64,000 nt of DNA, taken from positions 310,001 through 374,000 of the forward strand of contig CAJQUW010006388.1 in assembly GCA_907163375.1 (NCBI GenBank), given 5' to 3'. Made by a program: the position numbers and the translations under genes. This document shows, in pieces, positions 12,801 through 24,324 of this stretch. The notes beneath the pieces were generated by a model. It searched no databases. It worked only from the letters and a program-made list of their open reading frames with translations, and had not been told where the DNA came from. The DNA comes from Prostheceraeus crozeri (taxonomy: Eukaryota > Platyhelminthes > Polycladida > Euryleptidae). Numbering within the stretch: the first letter of the stretch is position 1; every line of letters begins with the position of its first letter.

Positions 12801-14089
12801 TGCCATTTATGAAGAATAAAAGTTTGGCAAAACATTAAGTTAACAAGCGCATAGAAGTAGAAGCAACGATAATCAGTCTTTCAATTTTCTGAGTTATCGA
12901 GCATCGAGAACTGCAATGAAGCAGTCCTCACTATGGAATTGCCCACACATATGCCAGTGAACAATTTTGTGACGTTTAGAGATAGAATAAAGCTTATTTA
13001 TTTCTGCTTTTACGTGTAAACAGTGCCTCATGTCACAAGAGACGACTAGAAAACAACAATCACATGATGCGCAATTATTTCTTTTTGATTTGACCGGTCT
13101 TTCACAAAATACATTGACAGTCCATAGGGTGGTGGAAGCCCTTTTCATGAGATGATCAACGTGTTACTCCAGCAATGATTTCGGTGAATAATGCAGCAAT
13201 TAATGCGTATCTACTCGCAAGGCGACACGTCCATCAAATTCACTGTTCTTCAGTGGTTAAAGATGGTGGCTTTTTTACGTGAAATATAATGTAGATGCGA
13301 TTGTTAAAGCTTACATATCCTCATTGGAAATAAATTCGTCTTCAGCCCATGTTGTTGTGCATTCCTATTCTTCACCGGTTGTGCGGAGGAAACAGAAAAC
13401 TGACCATGCACATAGTCCTATATGTGGCACAAAGATGTTGAGATGACAGGGCATGTGAAAATGTTCTGCCACCTTTTATGTTTAACTTGCAATGGTGCTA
13501 TAGGTCCTATCTGCTCGAAGAACTTCTTCAAATAATAAACTGGAGAGCATCTCAGCAATTCGTAGTGTGATTAGCCTCAACGGCTTTTCTGAGGCGCTGA
13601 TGCGCCCACTGTTTACAGAGCAGAAACAAATGGAGGGCAAGTCAAGCATTTTTCTATGATAAATTACATGAAATAGCTAATCACATTTAGGGGAATTATC
13701 TGCACGTACATTTACTTGCGGTGGTGCTGTGTTTCCGTTGCTGTTTGGTTTTTGAAACACGCAATGGTGCGTAATAAAGCTGGGACACTGAGACCAGGTT
13801 ATTCCCGCAAAAAAATTTACAAAAAGCCCAGGGATATCTAGAGTACCGGGATATGCAACCCATTTTTTAACGAATTGTCTTCAAAGTGATGCTTTATCTA
13901 CGTCGATGTGATTTCTTCGATAGCGCGCTTCACTGCTCCACCGTTCACGAGAGGTGTCATACATCACACACCATTGTGTGGATGCGCTGCCATTGTTCTG
14001 TTACTGTCCTCATTTCGATCCCTCGTCGATGATATACCGAGTTTGCGTTATGAATAACTCAGGCAAACGTCATCCAATCGATCGATCCG
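9830..14089. other. Non-coding stretch with one dispersed repeat
   Basis: This holds only short, weakly supported ORFs (the longest, 10460-10870 +, 136 residues, has no recognisable domain). A short dispersed repeat at 11824-11930 is described separately. Confidence 0.45.
11824..11930 (+). repeat. Dispersed repeat with CACTGTAAA end and TACGAAA motifs
   Basis: The segment begins TA-CACTGTAAATCGTACG and carries several copies of TTTCGTAC/GTACGAAA. The same motifs in the same order occur inverted at about 28604-28694. CACTGTAAACC is also the terminal motif of the MITE-like element at 28766. This suggests one family of small non-autonomous transposons. Confidence 0.4.
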
Positions 14090-14092
14090 TTA

Positions 14093-14128
14093 AGGTGCCT
14101 GTACACGAGTCAGTGAAATTGCGACAGT
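14093..14128 (+). repeat. Harbinger left terminal inverted repeat
   Basis: Pairs with 18470-18505 over 36 bp with a single mismatch. It is preceded by the TTA duplication at 14090-14092. Confidence 0.95.
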
Positions 14129-14276
14129 TATGGCTGACAGAATTACGAGGCTGTGTACATGCACTGAAATAAACACGTGTCGCAAGTACTTAAACTCTGT
14201 CTGACCTCTATGAGTTTCTGACCTTCTTTTCTCCTCGTTTCTCTCTGACACATACTGTAATAAAACTTACAAGCCC

Positions 14277-16216
14277 ATGTACAATAGGACAGTAAACATG
14301 AACCGACAGAAGTTAGCGGCGGCAGCAATTGTGTATGCAGGTGAATCAGGGAAGAAGAGAAGATCCCGATCATGTTGGACTCGTGAGTGGATTTTGAGGC
14401 GAGATAAATTGGGAGCGTATAACAACTTGCTCAACGAAATTCGGCTAGAAGATCCTCCCGAATTTACGATGTTTTTGCGAATGACCCCAACACAGTTTGA
14501 GGAAGTTTTAACTTTGGTAGCCCCATCCATAACCAAACAAGACACCATCATGAGGGCAGCGATTCCAGCTGAGGAAAAACTGGCTACCACACTACGTTTC
14601 CTGCACAGGTAAGCTAGATTTAACTATTTACTTTATAGACGTACGTATATTTACCAAGTACTTAATTAGATGTATTTCCCAGAGGGGAATCATTAAATCA
14701 TGAAATGCTTTTATGATGGTAACTTGTCCCAACAAATCTCTCAATTTAGGTATGAGGCATACACAGCTGGGTAATCGGACTATAATGTTTTATCATATGT
14801 AATCTTAACTTCATTCCAAATCAGATAATCCGATACGAAAATTGATTCGCAAATCGAATCGGATCAAACATTATTTAAAGTGATTATCCAATTTGATCAG
14901 AAGTCTAATAACGACTTTTAAATTTCGGACATACCGGTAATTTCGTTCAGGGGTCAATATACATACTCGTGACCCAATTATATTTTTGTGGACATCTAAA
15001 AATCAAATACATGTGCCATTTATTTCAGACCTAATCTTGTGCGGGTAAAAGCATCCACAAACGTTTTTTGCTAGAATGCTCTTGCATTTTAAGTTTTACG
15101 ACCCATTCATACTTTTAAAATATAAACATGTAACTCTGCATATAATTTGTATTCATGATTATACGAGTTAGTTAACTTTTGCCGAAGTACATGTAATTGG
15201 TGTTCCTATTTGTTTATAGGGCGATTCCTACTCTTCGTTGGCTTACCTCTTTTGCATGTCACAATGTACGATTTCGAGGTTCATTCCTGAAGTTTGCCTA
15301 GCGATATATAAATCTTTAAAGGAAAATAACTTGGCGGTAAGATGTTTAAGTACTTGGGAATATATAAATACCTAATAATAAAATGTCTTTCTACATACAG
15401 ATGCCCAAGTCTCCCGGGGATTGGTTGGAAATATCGAAAGACTATTTTCAAAAATGGAATTTCCCCCATTGTATTGGCTCTCTGGATGGGAAGCACATTG
15501 TCATGCAGGCCCCATACAATTCTGGTAGTTATTATTATAACTATAAACATGAGCATAGTGTTGTGTTGCTGGCTTTGGTTGACGCGAACTATCGATTTAT
15601 TTATATCGATTGCGGTTGCAATGGCCGCATATCTGACGGTGGCGTGTTTTCGCGATGCTCACTTGCCAAAGTTTTGGAAAGTGAGGAATTACAATTGCCA
15701 GAGAAGGAGTGTCTCCCGGAAGGTACAATGCCTGTACCTTATGTAATTGTTGCTGATGACGCATTTCCTCTTCGTACGAATATTATGAAACCTTATCCAT
15801 TTCGTAATCAACCAGCTCAAAACCGTATATTTAATTACCGTTTGTCTCGCGCACGGAGATGCGTGGAGAACGCTTTTGGTTTATTGAGTCAAGTTTTCAG
15901 GGTTTTCAGAAGGCCCCTACTTCTGAATCCCGAGAAATGTGAGTCAATAGTTATGGCGGCATGTACTCTCCACAATTTTCTCCTTTCAAAACCGTCGCAT
16001 TTGAAGAAATCCGGTTTAGTGGATCACTTTGACGAGGAAGGTAGTCTGATTCCGGCTACTTGGCGAGATGAACCACAGCCAACCTCCAGTTTCCTGTCCC
16101 TTGATTCTCAAGGCAGCAACAGATACTCAAATGAAGCATCAGCTATTCGTGAAGAACTGAAGAACTACTTTGTGTCACCTTGTGGTGAATTGTCGTGGCA
16201 GTATAAACTCATATGA
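14277..16216 (+). CDS. PIF/Harbinger DDE transposase, three exons
   Basis: The protein cuts and rejoins the element's ends. Exon 1 (14277-14608, or from the second ATG at 14298) ends at CACAG|GTAAGC. Exon 2 (15220-15336) lies between TTTATAG and GCG|GTAAGA. Exon 3 (15401-16216) follows CATACAG and runs to a TGA. The DDE_Tnp_4 fold shows GSLDGKH near 15480, an Asp in VIVADDAFPL near 15750 and RRCVENAFG near 15860, the expected D-D-E order. The N-terminal exon carries the usual region ending TTLRFL. Exons 2 and 3 join in phase. Exon 1 ends two bases into a codon while exon 2 must be read from its first base to give GDSYSSLAYLF, so about one base appears lost at that join. Either the copy is inactive or a different splice site is used. 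Confidence 0.88.
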
Positions 16217-16653
16217 TCCATTTGATATACATGTACATGCATCTGTTGTTAAAAAGAAAGTCTTCAATTGATTTTATTTTTGTATGAACTGTTGTATCGA
16301 TACCACCGATGTTTATTCTATTATACTTTCTACTTACAATAATAATCTACTTGACCACTGAATATGGAATAGTTATTAAAGTGAGATACATGTGTATATG
16401 TAATGTGTTATTATCATTATAATTTAAACAAAGTTATCATTTCATTGGTATACTATATACTACATGTATATACGACGTATGTGTTAATAATCCTTGTAAA
16501 TAGTATGTTAACGCATGTAAAAAAATGAAATTATTCACATATAGCCGACATTTACATCTATGTTACGCATATTCATTAAACACATCATTAGGCCTAATTC
16601 CCACATTCCGACCATCAGAAAAACAATACATTTCCTTGTCACATTTCGTATTG
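16217..16653. other. Intergenic region inside the Harbinger element
   Basis: This is the space between the two convergent genes. It is AT-rich with TACATGTA repeats. Nothing else is seen. Confidence 0.6.
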
Positions 16654-18196
16654 TTAAAAATTTTCAGGATAATCAAAATCGCTCAACAACGAATACACAT
16701 TCGATAATGATGTATTCAGATCAGGAAATTGTTTCGAAGTTGATGTAGAGGCATCAATAAGGTCAGGTACCTCCGTTATAGTTAGCAATAACTTCTTTTT
16801 TAGAGCTGCTCTTGCACATGGATGACGACCTCTTAATTCGGAAGCGATAAATGTTCCGAAAATGTCGAATTCGTCTGGCTCAGAACAGAGCACGCGTTTA
16901 GCCTTCTCCATAAGCTCAGAATCGCATTCCTCTCTTCGCCGTTTCTTCTTTGACTGACCACTACCTTTCGAAGATTTTCCTTGAACATCCTGACACACTT
17001 CCTTTGTTACTGATGTATTGTTCACCTGAAAATGAAACAGTAGTGAATATCTACACTTAGGCATACCTGTACATACTCGTACATGTATATTGTACATGTA
17101 TGTAGTCTGTGTTAGATGCGATACATCTTATTACTTTACTTGTTTATTTGATCGTATACTTCGTTACATGTATTGACACATGACAATATGTACAAAAATA
17201 TACTTTTAAATAGAAGCAACGTATGTAATAATAATGATAAAAACAACATTAATAATACATGTAATACTAATATACAAGTATTAAAAATAAAGAAATTCAT
17301 TTGAGTTGATGATGAGAAAATCGAAATATTGTCAGAATAACATACTATTTATTGGCCTTGTTTTCTTTTATTTCTTAAAGCAAATCACAAAATATCATAT
17401 GGCCAATGATGAAACTTACTATACATAAATATACTTTAATATATTAATACGTGCATGTATATATCGCTGTACTGAAATATAAACATATTGGTATGGAAGT
17501 ATGTAGGAATGTAAGTTTTATGACGTCTTTATTTACGTGTTATATATATTCTAGGCCCAAATGTATTGCGACTATGAATATATGATCATTGATCACTGCA
17601 AGTTAATATAGCCATCTTATTCTTTTCATATTTTTTGCGATCCAAACATGATGGGAAAGAAAAAATAGTGCGGAGTGTTAATTAATTATGATACATGTAC
17701 GCATGTAGGCCTACCGGTATTCATTAAGTCAAGGTTAACCAAGGAAATAGTATTGAAAAAAGTTATGACTATGAAATTAAGGTAGAATAATAAAAACTTA
17801 TGTAAATTTGTTGTTATGACATGTAGGCCTACTTACCGTCGATAAATTTGATGTTGACTTCCTTGCTTCCACTCCATCGCGAAGAAATTCAAGGCGTGAA
17901 AAATATTGCCACTTCGATGTTGGAGCAGCAGCACTTCCTGATTTTACGATCTTCTGTTTCTGGAACTCGGTTGAAAACTGGCTCCTTAAATTATGTAGTT
18001 TTCGCACAATCTCTGATGAAGAAGTACCGAATGTTGTAGCGATGTTGGACAGAGCATCGTCTTTTTTCAGTCGGTTTCGATACTTTTCCGTTTTGATATC
18101 CCACAAACAGGGATTTTCCCTGTATTGTTCTATCAAACACTCTACTTCTGAGGGCTTCCTCACTTTTTTTTCCATCTCACCTTCAGACACTTCCAT
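16654..18196 (-). CDS. Harbinger accessory MADF/BESS DNA-binding protein, two exons
   Basis: Harbinger elements encode a second protein that binds the subterminal DNA and helps bring the transposase to the nucleus. Exon 1 (18196-17837) gives 120 residues with a MADF domain: CLIEQYRENPCLWDIKTEKY near the start, then a helix with Ser-Ser-Glu-Ile-Val-x-Lys-Leu, and a Trp-Gln-Tyr segment. It ends at a GTAAGT donor. Exon 2 (17025-16654) follows TTTCATTTTCAG in the same phase. It adds a Lys/Arg-rich patch (KKKRRR, a likely nuclear signal) and a BESS-like segment (EFDIFGTFIASELR). The total is about 243 residues. Both splice sites and the frame are clean, so this gene looks intact. Confidence 0.88.
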
Positions 18197-18469
18197 TCAG
18201 ATAGACCACTGCTCTATCTCATTTGACGATGTCAGACAGCCGATGATATACGGACGACTGATAAGTGATTCATTCTGTCGGACAATCCTCAATTGCCTCC
18301 GCAAATTTAGTTACGTGTCCCATTACACTATGACAGAAGAACTGAAGGTCAGATAAAATAGGTCGGGATTATTACGAGGCTGTTTACATGTAGAGAGAAA
18401 ATTGTCTGGAGTCTCTCAGACCGCTGACGCGGAAAGAAAAAAGACGCTTTGTGATTGGGTAATATAACT

Positions 18470-18505
18470 ACTGTCGCAATTTCACTGTCTCGTGTACAGG
18501 CACCT
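18470..18505 (-). repeat. Harbinger right terminal inverted repeat
   Basis: Inverted partner of 14093-14128, followed by TTA at 18506-18508. Confidence 0.95.
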
Positions 18506-18508
18506 TTA

Positions 18509-19794
18509 GGTAGCATCAAGTTGGTTAGCTTGCCCATGCACAACTAGTGCTTGGTGGAAGGACACTTCACTTGTTACGATTCTACTGTAAGCGTGCCATC
18601 TGATGGCCATTCATACTATAGGAATTGATTTGGCTGACTCACTTGTCAGTAGAATAGCAGCAGGCCGTTTACTTCGAATCATTGCTTAATCTTGGATCGC
18701 CGTGCGTCGATGGAGTGAATTTGAGTAATACTGTGTTTTGTTTCGAACATTCATCTCGAAAATGGGTTTACAAAAGTTGTGCCCCGATGCAAAAGTGATC
18801 AGAGTGGATAGAGCAACGCATCAGCTACAAATACTTTCATCGATTTCCATTGCTGCATAACGCATGCAGAAGTGGACTAACTGGATACCGCGCTATGTTA
18901 CGGTGACACAGCACTCCTTCATATAGGTACTCGCTTCATTTTTCACCGAATGATATTCAGACAATTAGCTCCGATTAACGAAGGTCAATGAATATAGAGA
19001 AACTTCTTCCTCGATGTCTGAAAACTGATGCTGTCCCTTCATCATTTCCTAACTGCCCGACGTAGCTGTCTTATAATCCAGTGATTCTTAGAACTGGAAA
19101 TTGAATTCACGCCGAATGTATGAGATTGAAGGATTGAGTGAACTGGAGCAGTTTCATCATGGCATCAGGTAATAGCAATTAATTGGTGTAAATTCAAGTG
19201 AGTCTTCAACACGTATCATTGAATGTAATCCATTGACTTTACACAACATGCTCTGTAGAATTCCTCTCTGACTTGTCTGTAGTTAAACTAGTTCGCAAAA
19301 AAACAATCTTTCCGTCAAGTTGTAGAACCAGTAATTGACAGATAATAAGACAAAGGAAATTATTCTGACAATAAATAGTCTGGCTTTTGCATAGTCCATC
19401 AGAGAACGTGAAAATCCAGATAGTTTATCATAAACAGATAATTCAGTGCATCTTTTGAAAAGTTATCAATGAATGGGAAAGCGCAATGAAGTCAATTTTT
19501 ATTAGATCAGTTGATAGTGTTGCAGATGTCGATATAAAAGACGACATATTTGCTTAGTCTATTGGCAATTGCATCAAATTGGAAAAATGCTTCAAACCCT
19601 ATTTGTTTCAAGCAAATCTTGAACTCTTGCATCCTAGCTTTGTCCACTACATCAACCTTGGCAAGACTTCCAGGACATGTCACTTCAAACGACAGGTGAT
19701 GAAATGAGGAAGCATTTGGATGTCAGGATTCATAGCTTGAAAGAGGTTTAAGGGATTTTGCTATTACTGTTATTATTATATAGTTAGCTTCAGG
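18509..19794. other. Non-coding stretch
   Basis: No gene, RNA or repeat that I can support. Confidence 0.45.
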
Positions 19795-21345
19795 GGTGGG
19801 GAAGGCCCCTCTCAGACAGAGTGAGGACCCTCGGAGATAAAGAAGGGCTCTATGAGATCAAGAATAGACTTCCAAGAAACAAACGGCCCGTTTGATGTGT
19901 AGAAGGGCCCCTCTCAGAATGAGAAGAGGGCGCTTTAGGGATGGAGAAGGACAACATTGAGATAGAAATGGGTTCATCTGACATATGGAATTGCTAACAT
20001 GTAATAGAGCAGAGCTCCTCTGAGATAGACAAGGCCCCTCTCAGAGAGAGAGAGAGAGAGAGAGAGAGACCAGACACTCTAAACAAACAGAAGGGCTCCT
20101 CTCAGATAGACGAAAGTCCTTCTGAGACAGAGACCAGACACTCTGACAAACAGAAGGGCTCCTCTCAGATGGAAGAGGATCCCTCTGAGACAGACCAGAC
20201 ACTCTGAGAGACAGAAGGGCTACACTCAGATAGAAAAGGCCTCTTCTGAGACAGATACCAGTCACTCGAAGAAACAGATGGGCTCCTCAAAGATGGACAG
20301 GGGCTCCTCTGAGACAGAGATGAGCCGCTCTGAGAAACAGAAGGGCTCTTCACAGATGGATAAGGACCCCTCTGAAACAGAGACCAGACACTCTGAGAAA
20401 CAGAAGGGTTCCCTCTCAGATGGAAAAGGATCCCTCTGAGACAGACCAGACACTCTGAGAGACAGAAGGGCTACACTCAGATAGAAAAGGCCTCTTCTGA
20501 GACAGATACCAGCCACTCGAAGAAACAGATGGGCTCCTTAAAGATGGACAGGGGCTCCTCTGAGACAGAGATGAGCCGCTCTGAGAAACAGAAGGGCTCT
20601 TGACAGATGGATAAGGACCCCTCTGAAACAGAGACCAGCCACTCTGAGAAATAGAAGGGCTCCTCTCAGATAGACAATAGTCCTTCTGAGACAGAGACCA
20701 GCCACTCTGAGAAACAGATAGGCTCCTCTCTGATGGACAAGGGCCATTCTGAGACAGAAACCAGCCGCTCTGAGAAGCAGATGGGCTACACTCAGATAGA
20801 AAACGGCTCCTCTGAGACAGATACCAGCTACTCGGAGAGACAGAAAGGCTCCTCTCAGATAGACAAGGGCCCTTCTGAGAGAGAGACCAGCCACTCGGAG
20901 AAACAGAAGGGCTCCTCTAAGATAGACAAGGGCTCCTCTGAGACAGAGATGAGCTGCTCTGAGAAACAGAAGAGCTCCTCTCAGATAGATCAGGACCCTT
21001 CTGAGACAGAGACAAACTATTCTGAGAAACAGATGGGCTTCTCTCAGATAGACAATGGTCCTTCTGAGACAGACCAACCGCTCTGAGAGACAGAAGGGCT
21101 CTTCTGAGACAGAGACCAGCCACTCGGAGAAACAGATGGGCTCATCACAGATGGACAAGGACCCCTCTGAGAAAGAAACCAACCACTCTGAGAAACAGAA
21201 GGGCTCCTCTCAGATGGAAAAGGACCCCTCAGAGACAGAGATGAGCTGCTCTGAGAAACAGATGGGCTCCTCTCAGATGGACAAGGGTCCTTCTGAGAGA
21301 GAGACCAGCCACTCAGAGAAACAGAAGGTCATATCTCAGAGATGA
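19795..21345. repeat. 63-bp minisatellite, GA-rich
   Basis: Units of about 63 bp (CTCTGAGAAACAGAAGGGCT is the common core) repeat some 20 times from about 20080 to 21345, after a more decayed lead-in from 19795 and an AG run at 20046-20068. The period is a multiple of three, so long frames stay open on both strands. On the plus strand they would encode Ser/Glu/Lys/Gln-rich 21-residue repeats (for example around 20733-21086), on the minus strand Leu/Arg-rich ones. I take these as by-products of the period, with a real repetitive protein as a less likely alternative. Confidence 0.85.
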
Positions 21346-21479
21346 GCCCTCTTAGATTGATAAGGGCCACTTTTAGATCTAGGAGGGACCCTCTGAGACA
21401 AGCAAGATCAACTCTGAGATTGAGAGCGTCCCTTACGAGATGGAGATGATCCCTCTGAGATAGAAAAAGTACCTTCTGA

Positions 21480-22215
21480 GATAGAGAAGGGTCCCTCTGA
21501 CATTGAGAGGAGGCGGACATCTGAGATTCAGAAGGGTCCCTTGAGATGGAGGAGTGTCCTTGTGATGCTGAGAAAGGCCTATCTGAGATAATGAAATAGC
21601 TCTGTAAAATATAGGAGATCACCTCTGAGATAGAGGACGGACCCTCTTAGACATAAAATCCTCCGAGATGAAGAAGAGCCTCTTAGATTGGAAAGGCCTT
21701 CTAAGATGCAGGAGGGCCCTCAGATGTGCAGAAGGACCTCTCTTACAATGCGAAGAGAGCGCTTCTGGGATGGAGGAGGGCACCTCTGAAATTGGGAAAG
21801 GCCTCTGAGATTTAGAACGTCCTCTCGGAGATAGAGAAGGGCCCTCTGAGATAGAGAAGGGTCCCTCTGACATTGAGAGGAGGCGGACATCTGAGATTCA
21901 GAAGGGTCCCTTGAGATGGAGGAGTGTCCTTGTGATGCTGAGAAAGGCCTATCTGAGATAATGAAATAGCTCTGTAAAATATAGGAGATCACCTCTGAGA
22001 TAGAGGACGGACCCTCTTAGATATAAAATCCTCTGAGATGAAGAAGAGCCTCGTAGATTGAGAAAGGCCTTCTAAGATGCAGGAGGGCCCTCAGATGTGC
22101 AGAAGGACCTCTCTTACAATGCGAAGAGAGCGCTTCTGGGATGGAGGAGGGCACCTGTGAAATTGGGAAAGGCCTCTGAGATTTAGAACGTCCTCTCGGA
22201 GATAGGGAAGGGCCC
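21480..22215. repeat. 370-bp tandem duplication
   Basis: A block beginning ATAGAGAAGGGTCCCTCTGA occurs at 21481 and again at 21851, and the two copies stay alike for about 370 bp with a few differences. It is built from a degenerate GAGAT-rich motif related to the 63-bp array, so it seems to be an expansion of the older array's edge. Confidence 0.85.
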
Positions 22216-22372
22216 TCTGAGATGGAGAAGGTCCTCTCAGAGAAGAAGGCTCTTCTGGGATGGAGAAAGACAGAATGGATTCCGACGCGACAGATGTACA
22301 GTACAGCAGATTCTCACACTGTGGTTGCGGGAAGAAGCGCTGAGTGGAAAGTAGGAGGGAGAGAGAGAGACT

Positions 22373-22922
22373 TGGCACTGCTTCATTGATTTTAGAAAGG
22401 CGTTTGACAGCGTCAGACAGGATATCATGTGAAGATCCTCAAGTCTTAAGGAGTGCCGGTAAAACTCAATAGAGTGATCGAAAGTGCATACCAAAGTGGC
22501 TGCAGCAATGCGCACTGCAGCCACTGGTTCAACCAAGAGAAAGGCGTTCAGCAAAGGGACCCATTTTCGCCTCTCCGCTTCATCATCTATTTGGAGCGCG
22601 TGCTCCAAGATTATCATGTATTGTCAAGGATTGTGTCGATCTATGGTTCAAAACTTAGCGACATTCGATATGCTGACGACATTGACTGATCGAAGTTAGT
22701 GTGGAGGCCTTTCAGTGGAGCGTAGCTCGGGTTCGTAGTGACGCTCAGTCATTCGGTCTACAGATCAATGTGGGAAAAACGAAAGCCATGTGCATGGGAA
22801 CAGAAGCAGACCCTGACATCGAGATGAGAATGCAACATGAGGAGGTACAAGTCGCCAATAAGTTTGTCTACCATGGCAGTCAGATTACGGAGTACGGAAG
22901 GTGCTCAAGTGAGACTGCCTAG
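22373..22922 (+). pseudogene. LINE reverse transcriptase fragment (possibly RTE-like)
   Basis: Pieces of an RT appear in order: FIDFRKAFDSV near 22385, GVQQRDPFSPLRF near 22546, DIRYADDI near 22661, GLQINVGKTKAMCMG near 22755 and a VYHGSQIT segment near 22868. This order and wording resemble RTE-type LINEs. There are stops and a frame change (one stop falls right after the YADD motif), and both ends of the element are gone. The fragment adjoins the end of the minisatellite. Confidence 0.75.
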
Positions 22923-23299
22923 TAAGACTATAGTAAGGAGTTTGTCAGTGTAATCAGCGCCGATAGTTTTATACTTAGTGACTTTATGCAAAATTTGTGA
23001 TTTGTATAGGTCTGTTCAACATGAATGCAATTTTCGCCCGACAACATCGGCTTTTTCAAGATTGTAACATGAGTCTTCTATATTTCCAGTATCCAAATTG
23101 CGGAAAGGATTCTGCATGATTACGATCAAATGCAGGGATCAGATGCTATCAAAATGGATGCAATCAAAATGGAAATGGAAGTTGCTTCTGGCGGGTAGAA
23201 TGATATTATATTTGGGCATACTCACGTACACAATTTATATCGACACAAAATATATCACGGTGTACCCGAAAACAATTAGTGGTCTAACAGGACCCAGCT

Positions 23300-23715
23300 T
23301 AGATTCCACTTTTGTAGGTTCGTATGGACCTACAATTTTAAAATTTTTCATCGAGGGCAGTTTTCTGTAGGCCTACAAATCAAAAATGGCGACATGATTG
23401 CCATATATGGCAGGTGAGAAAAATAATTTTGTGATGACCAAATCAAAGGGAGTTATCTAAATAACTCCCATAAAAAATATCATGGTATATAGGAGATATG
23501 GTATTAGATATTGCCTTCGGCTCTCGGGATTTATTTACATATCACCCAGAAATATCATGGAATATCTTATACATGTATTCATACCATCGTGCCCGCTTTT
23601 CCTACATTGCTGCCCAGACCATTTCAATTACGCACAACAGTATTAACATCTATTTTTTCGGGCAACAATGTAGGGCATTTTCCGGTCGCCTTCAAATGTC
23701 CTACATTGTTGCCCT
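23300..23715. repeat. Cluster of short palindromes
   Basis: Several perfect short hairpins lie close together: GTAGGT...ACCTAC (about 23316-23335), GGGAGTTAT-CTAA-ATAACTCCC (about 23449-23470) and GGGCAACAATGTAGG with its inverted copy CCTACATTGTTGCCC (about 23660-23714). A third copy of the last motif, with one change, lies near 23600. No gene is seen. A fold-back or MITE-like element is possible but its ends are not clear. Confidence 0.4.
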
Positions 23716-23824
23716 CAAAAATCCAGATTAATGTTATATTGTGATCTCTGTGTGATGTGACATACACGTAGAGATCAAACCGGAATTCATCCATAGAAAG
23801 TACGGCACCTACCATGAGAACTAA

Positions 23825-24324
23825 TTGAAAAATAGCTACGTAGTTTTTATTCGCTCATTTTTTATGCACTCGTTTGGGGGTTTTTGTAACGCCTCTCAGT
23901 ATCTTTTGCAGAAGGTCAAGTGTCTTGAGAAAAGATCGATGCGCATAATTGGTTCAGATGTATGTATGACTGAAGATATCATCACTAGTGCTCACAATTC
24001 GTGTTACAAACTTTTTCACAGCATTGTGAAAGACGATTTGCATCTTCTGCGAGATATGTTCGATGATGTGCCCAGCCATATCACCACTCGTTCTAGAAGA
24101 TGTCTCAGGGCCCCACGTATACTAACTGCACGTTTTGCAAATTCTTTTGTTCGTTTCTGCAAAAAACTTTTTAATTTTCTTTTAAATTACCTTTACTTAA
24201 TTTTTTTCTCTGTGACCATTGTAGCTTCTTTCCGCTTTACACTATTATCATCGAGTATTATTGTAGCGTTCACCTCATGTACCCACAAGTGAACTCAATA
24301 AAGAACTATTATTATTATTATTAA
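23825..24324 (+). pseudogene. LINE 3' end with ATT-repeat tail
   Basis: The 155-residue frame starting at 23825 encodes the C-terminal part typical of jockey/CR1-type RTs: a KVKCLEKRSMRIIG segment, a hydrophobic helix with Cys-Tyr-Lys-Leu-Phe, and an Arg/Ser-rich stretch followed by Thr-Ala-Arg-Phe-Ala-Asn-Ser-Phe. It is followed by AATAAAGAACTATTATTATT. It is a strongly 5'-truncated insertion from a family distinct from LINE A, as its tail differs. Confidence 0.65.

Larger units (their letters stand above)
14093..18505. mobile_element. PIF/Harbinger DNA transposon, nearly whole
   Basis: The ends are 36-bp inverted repeats starting AGGTGCCTGTACACGAG with one mismatch (14093-14128 and 18470-18505). 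They are flanked by TTA on both sides (14090-14092 and 18506-18508), the 3-bp target duplication typical of PIF/Harbinger. Inside are the two genes the superfamily needs, facing each other: a DDE transposase (+) and a MADF/BESS DNA-binding protein (-). A 20-bp direct subterminal repeat (14142-14161 and 18371-18390, one mismatch) lies just inside each end. At 4.4 kb with clean ends it is the best preserved DNA transposon of the window. Confidence 0.95.

Noticed and set aside
20538-21182. Long minus-strand ORF of 214 residues in the minisatellite
   Set aside because: It follows from the 63-bp period being a multiple of three; other frames over the same DNA are equally open and no domain is visible.
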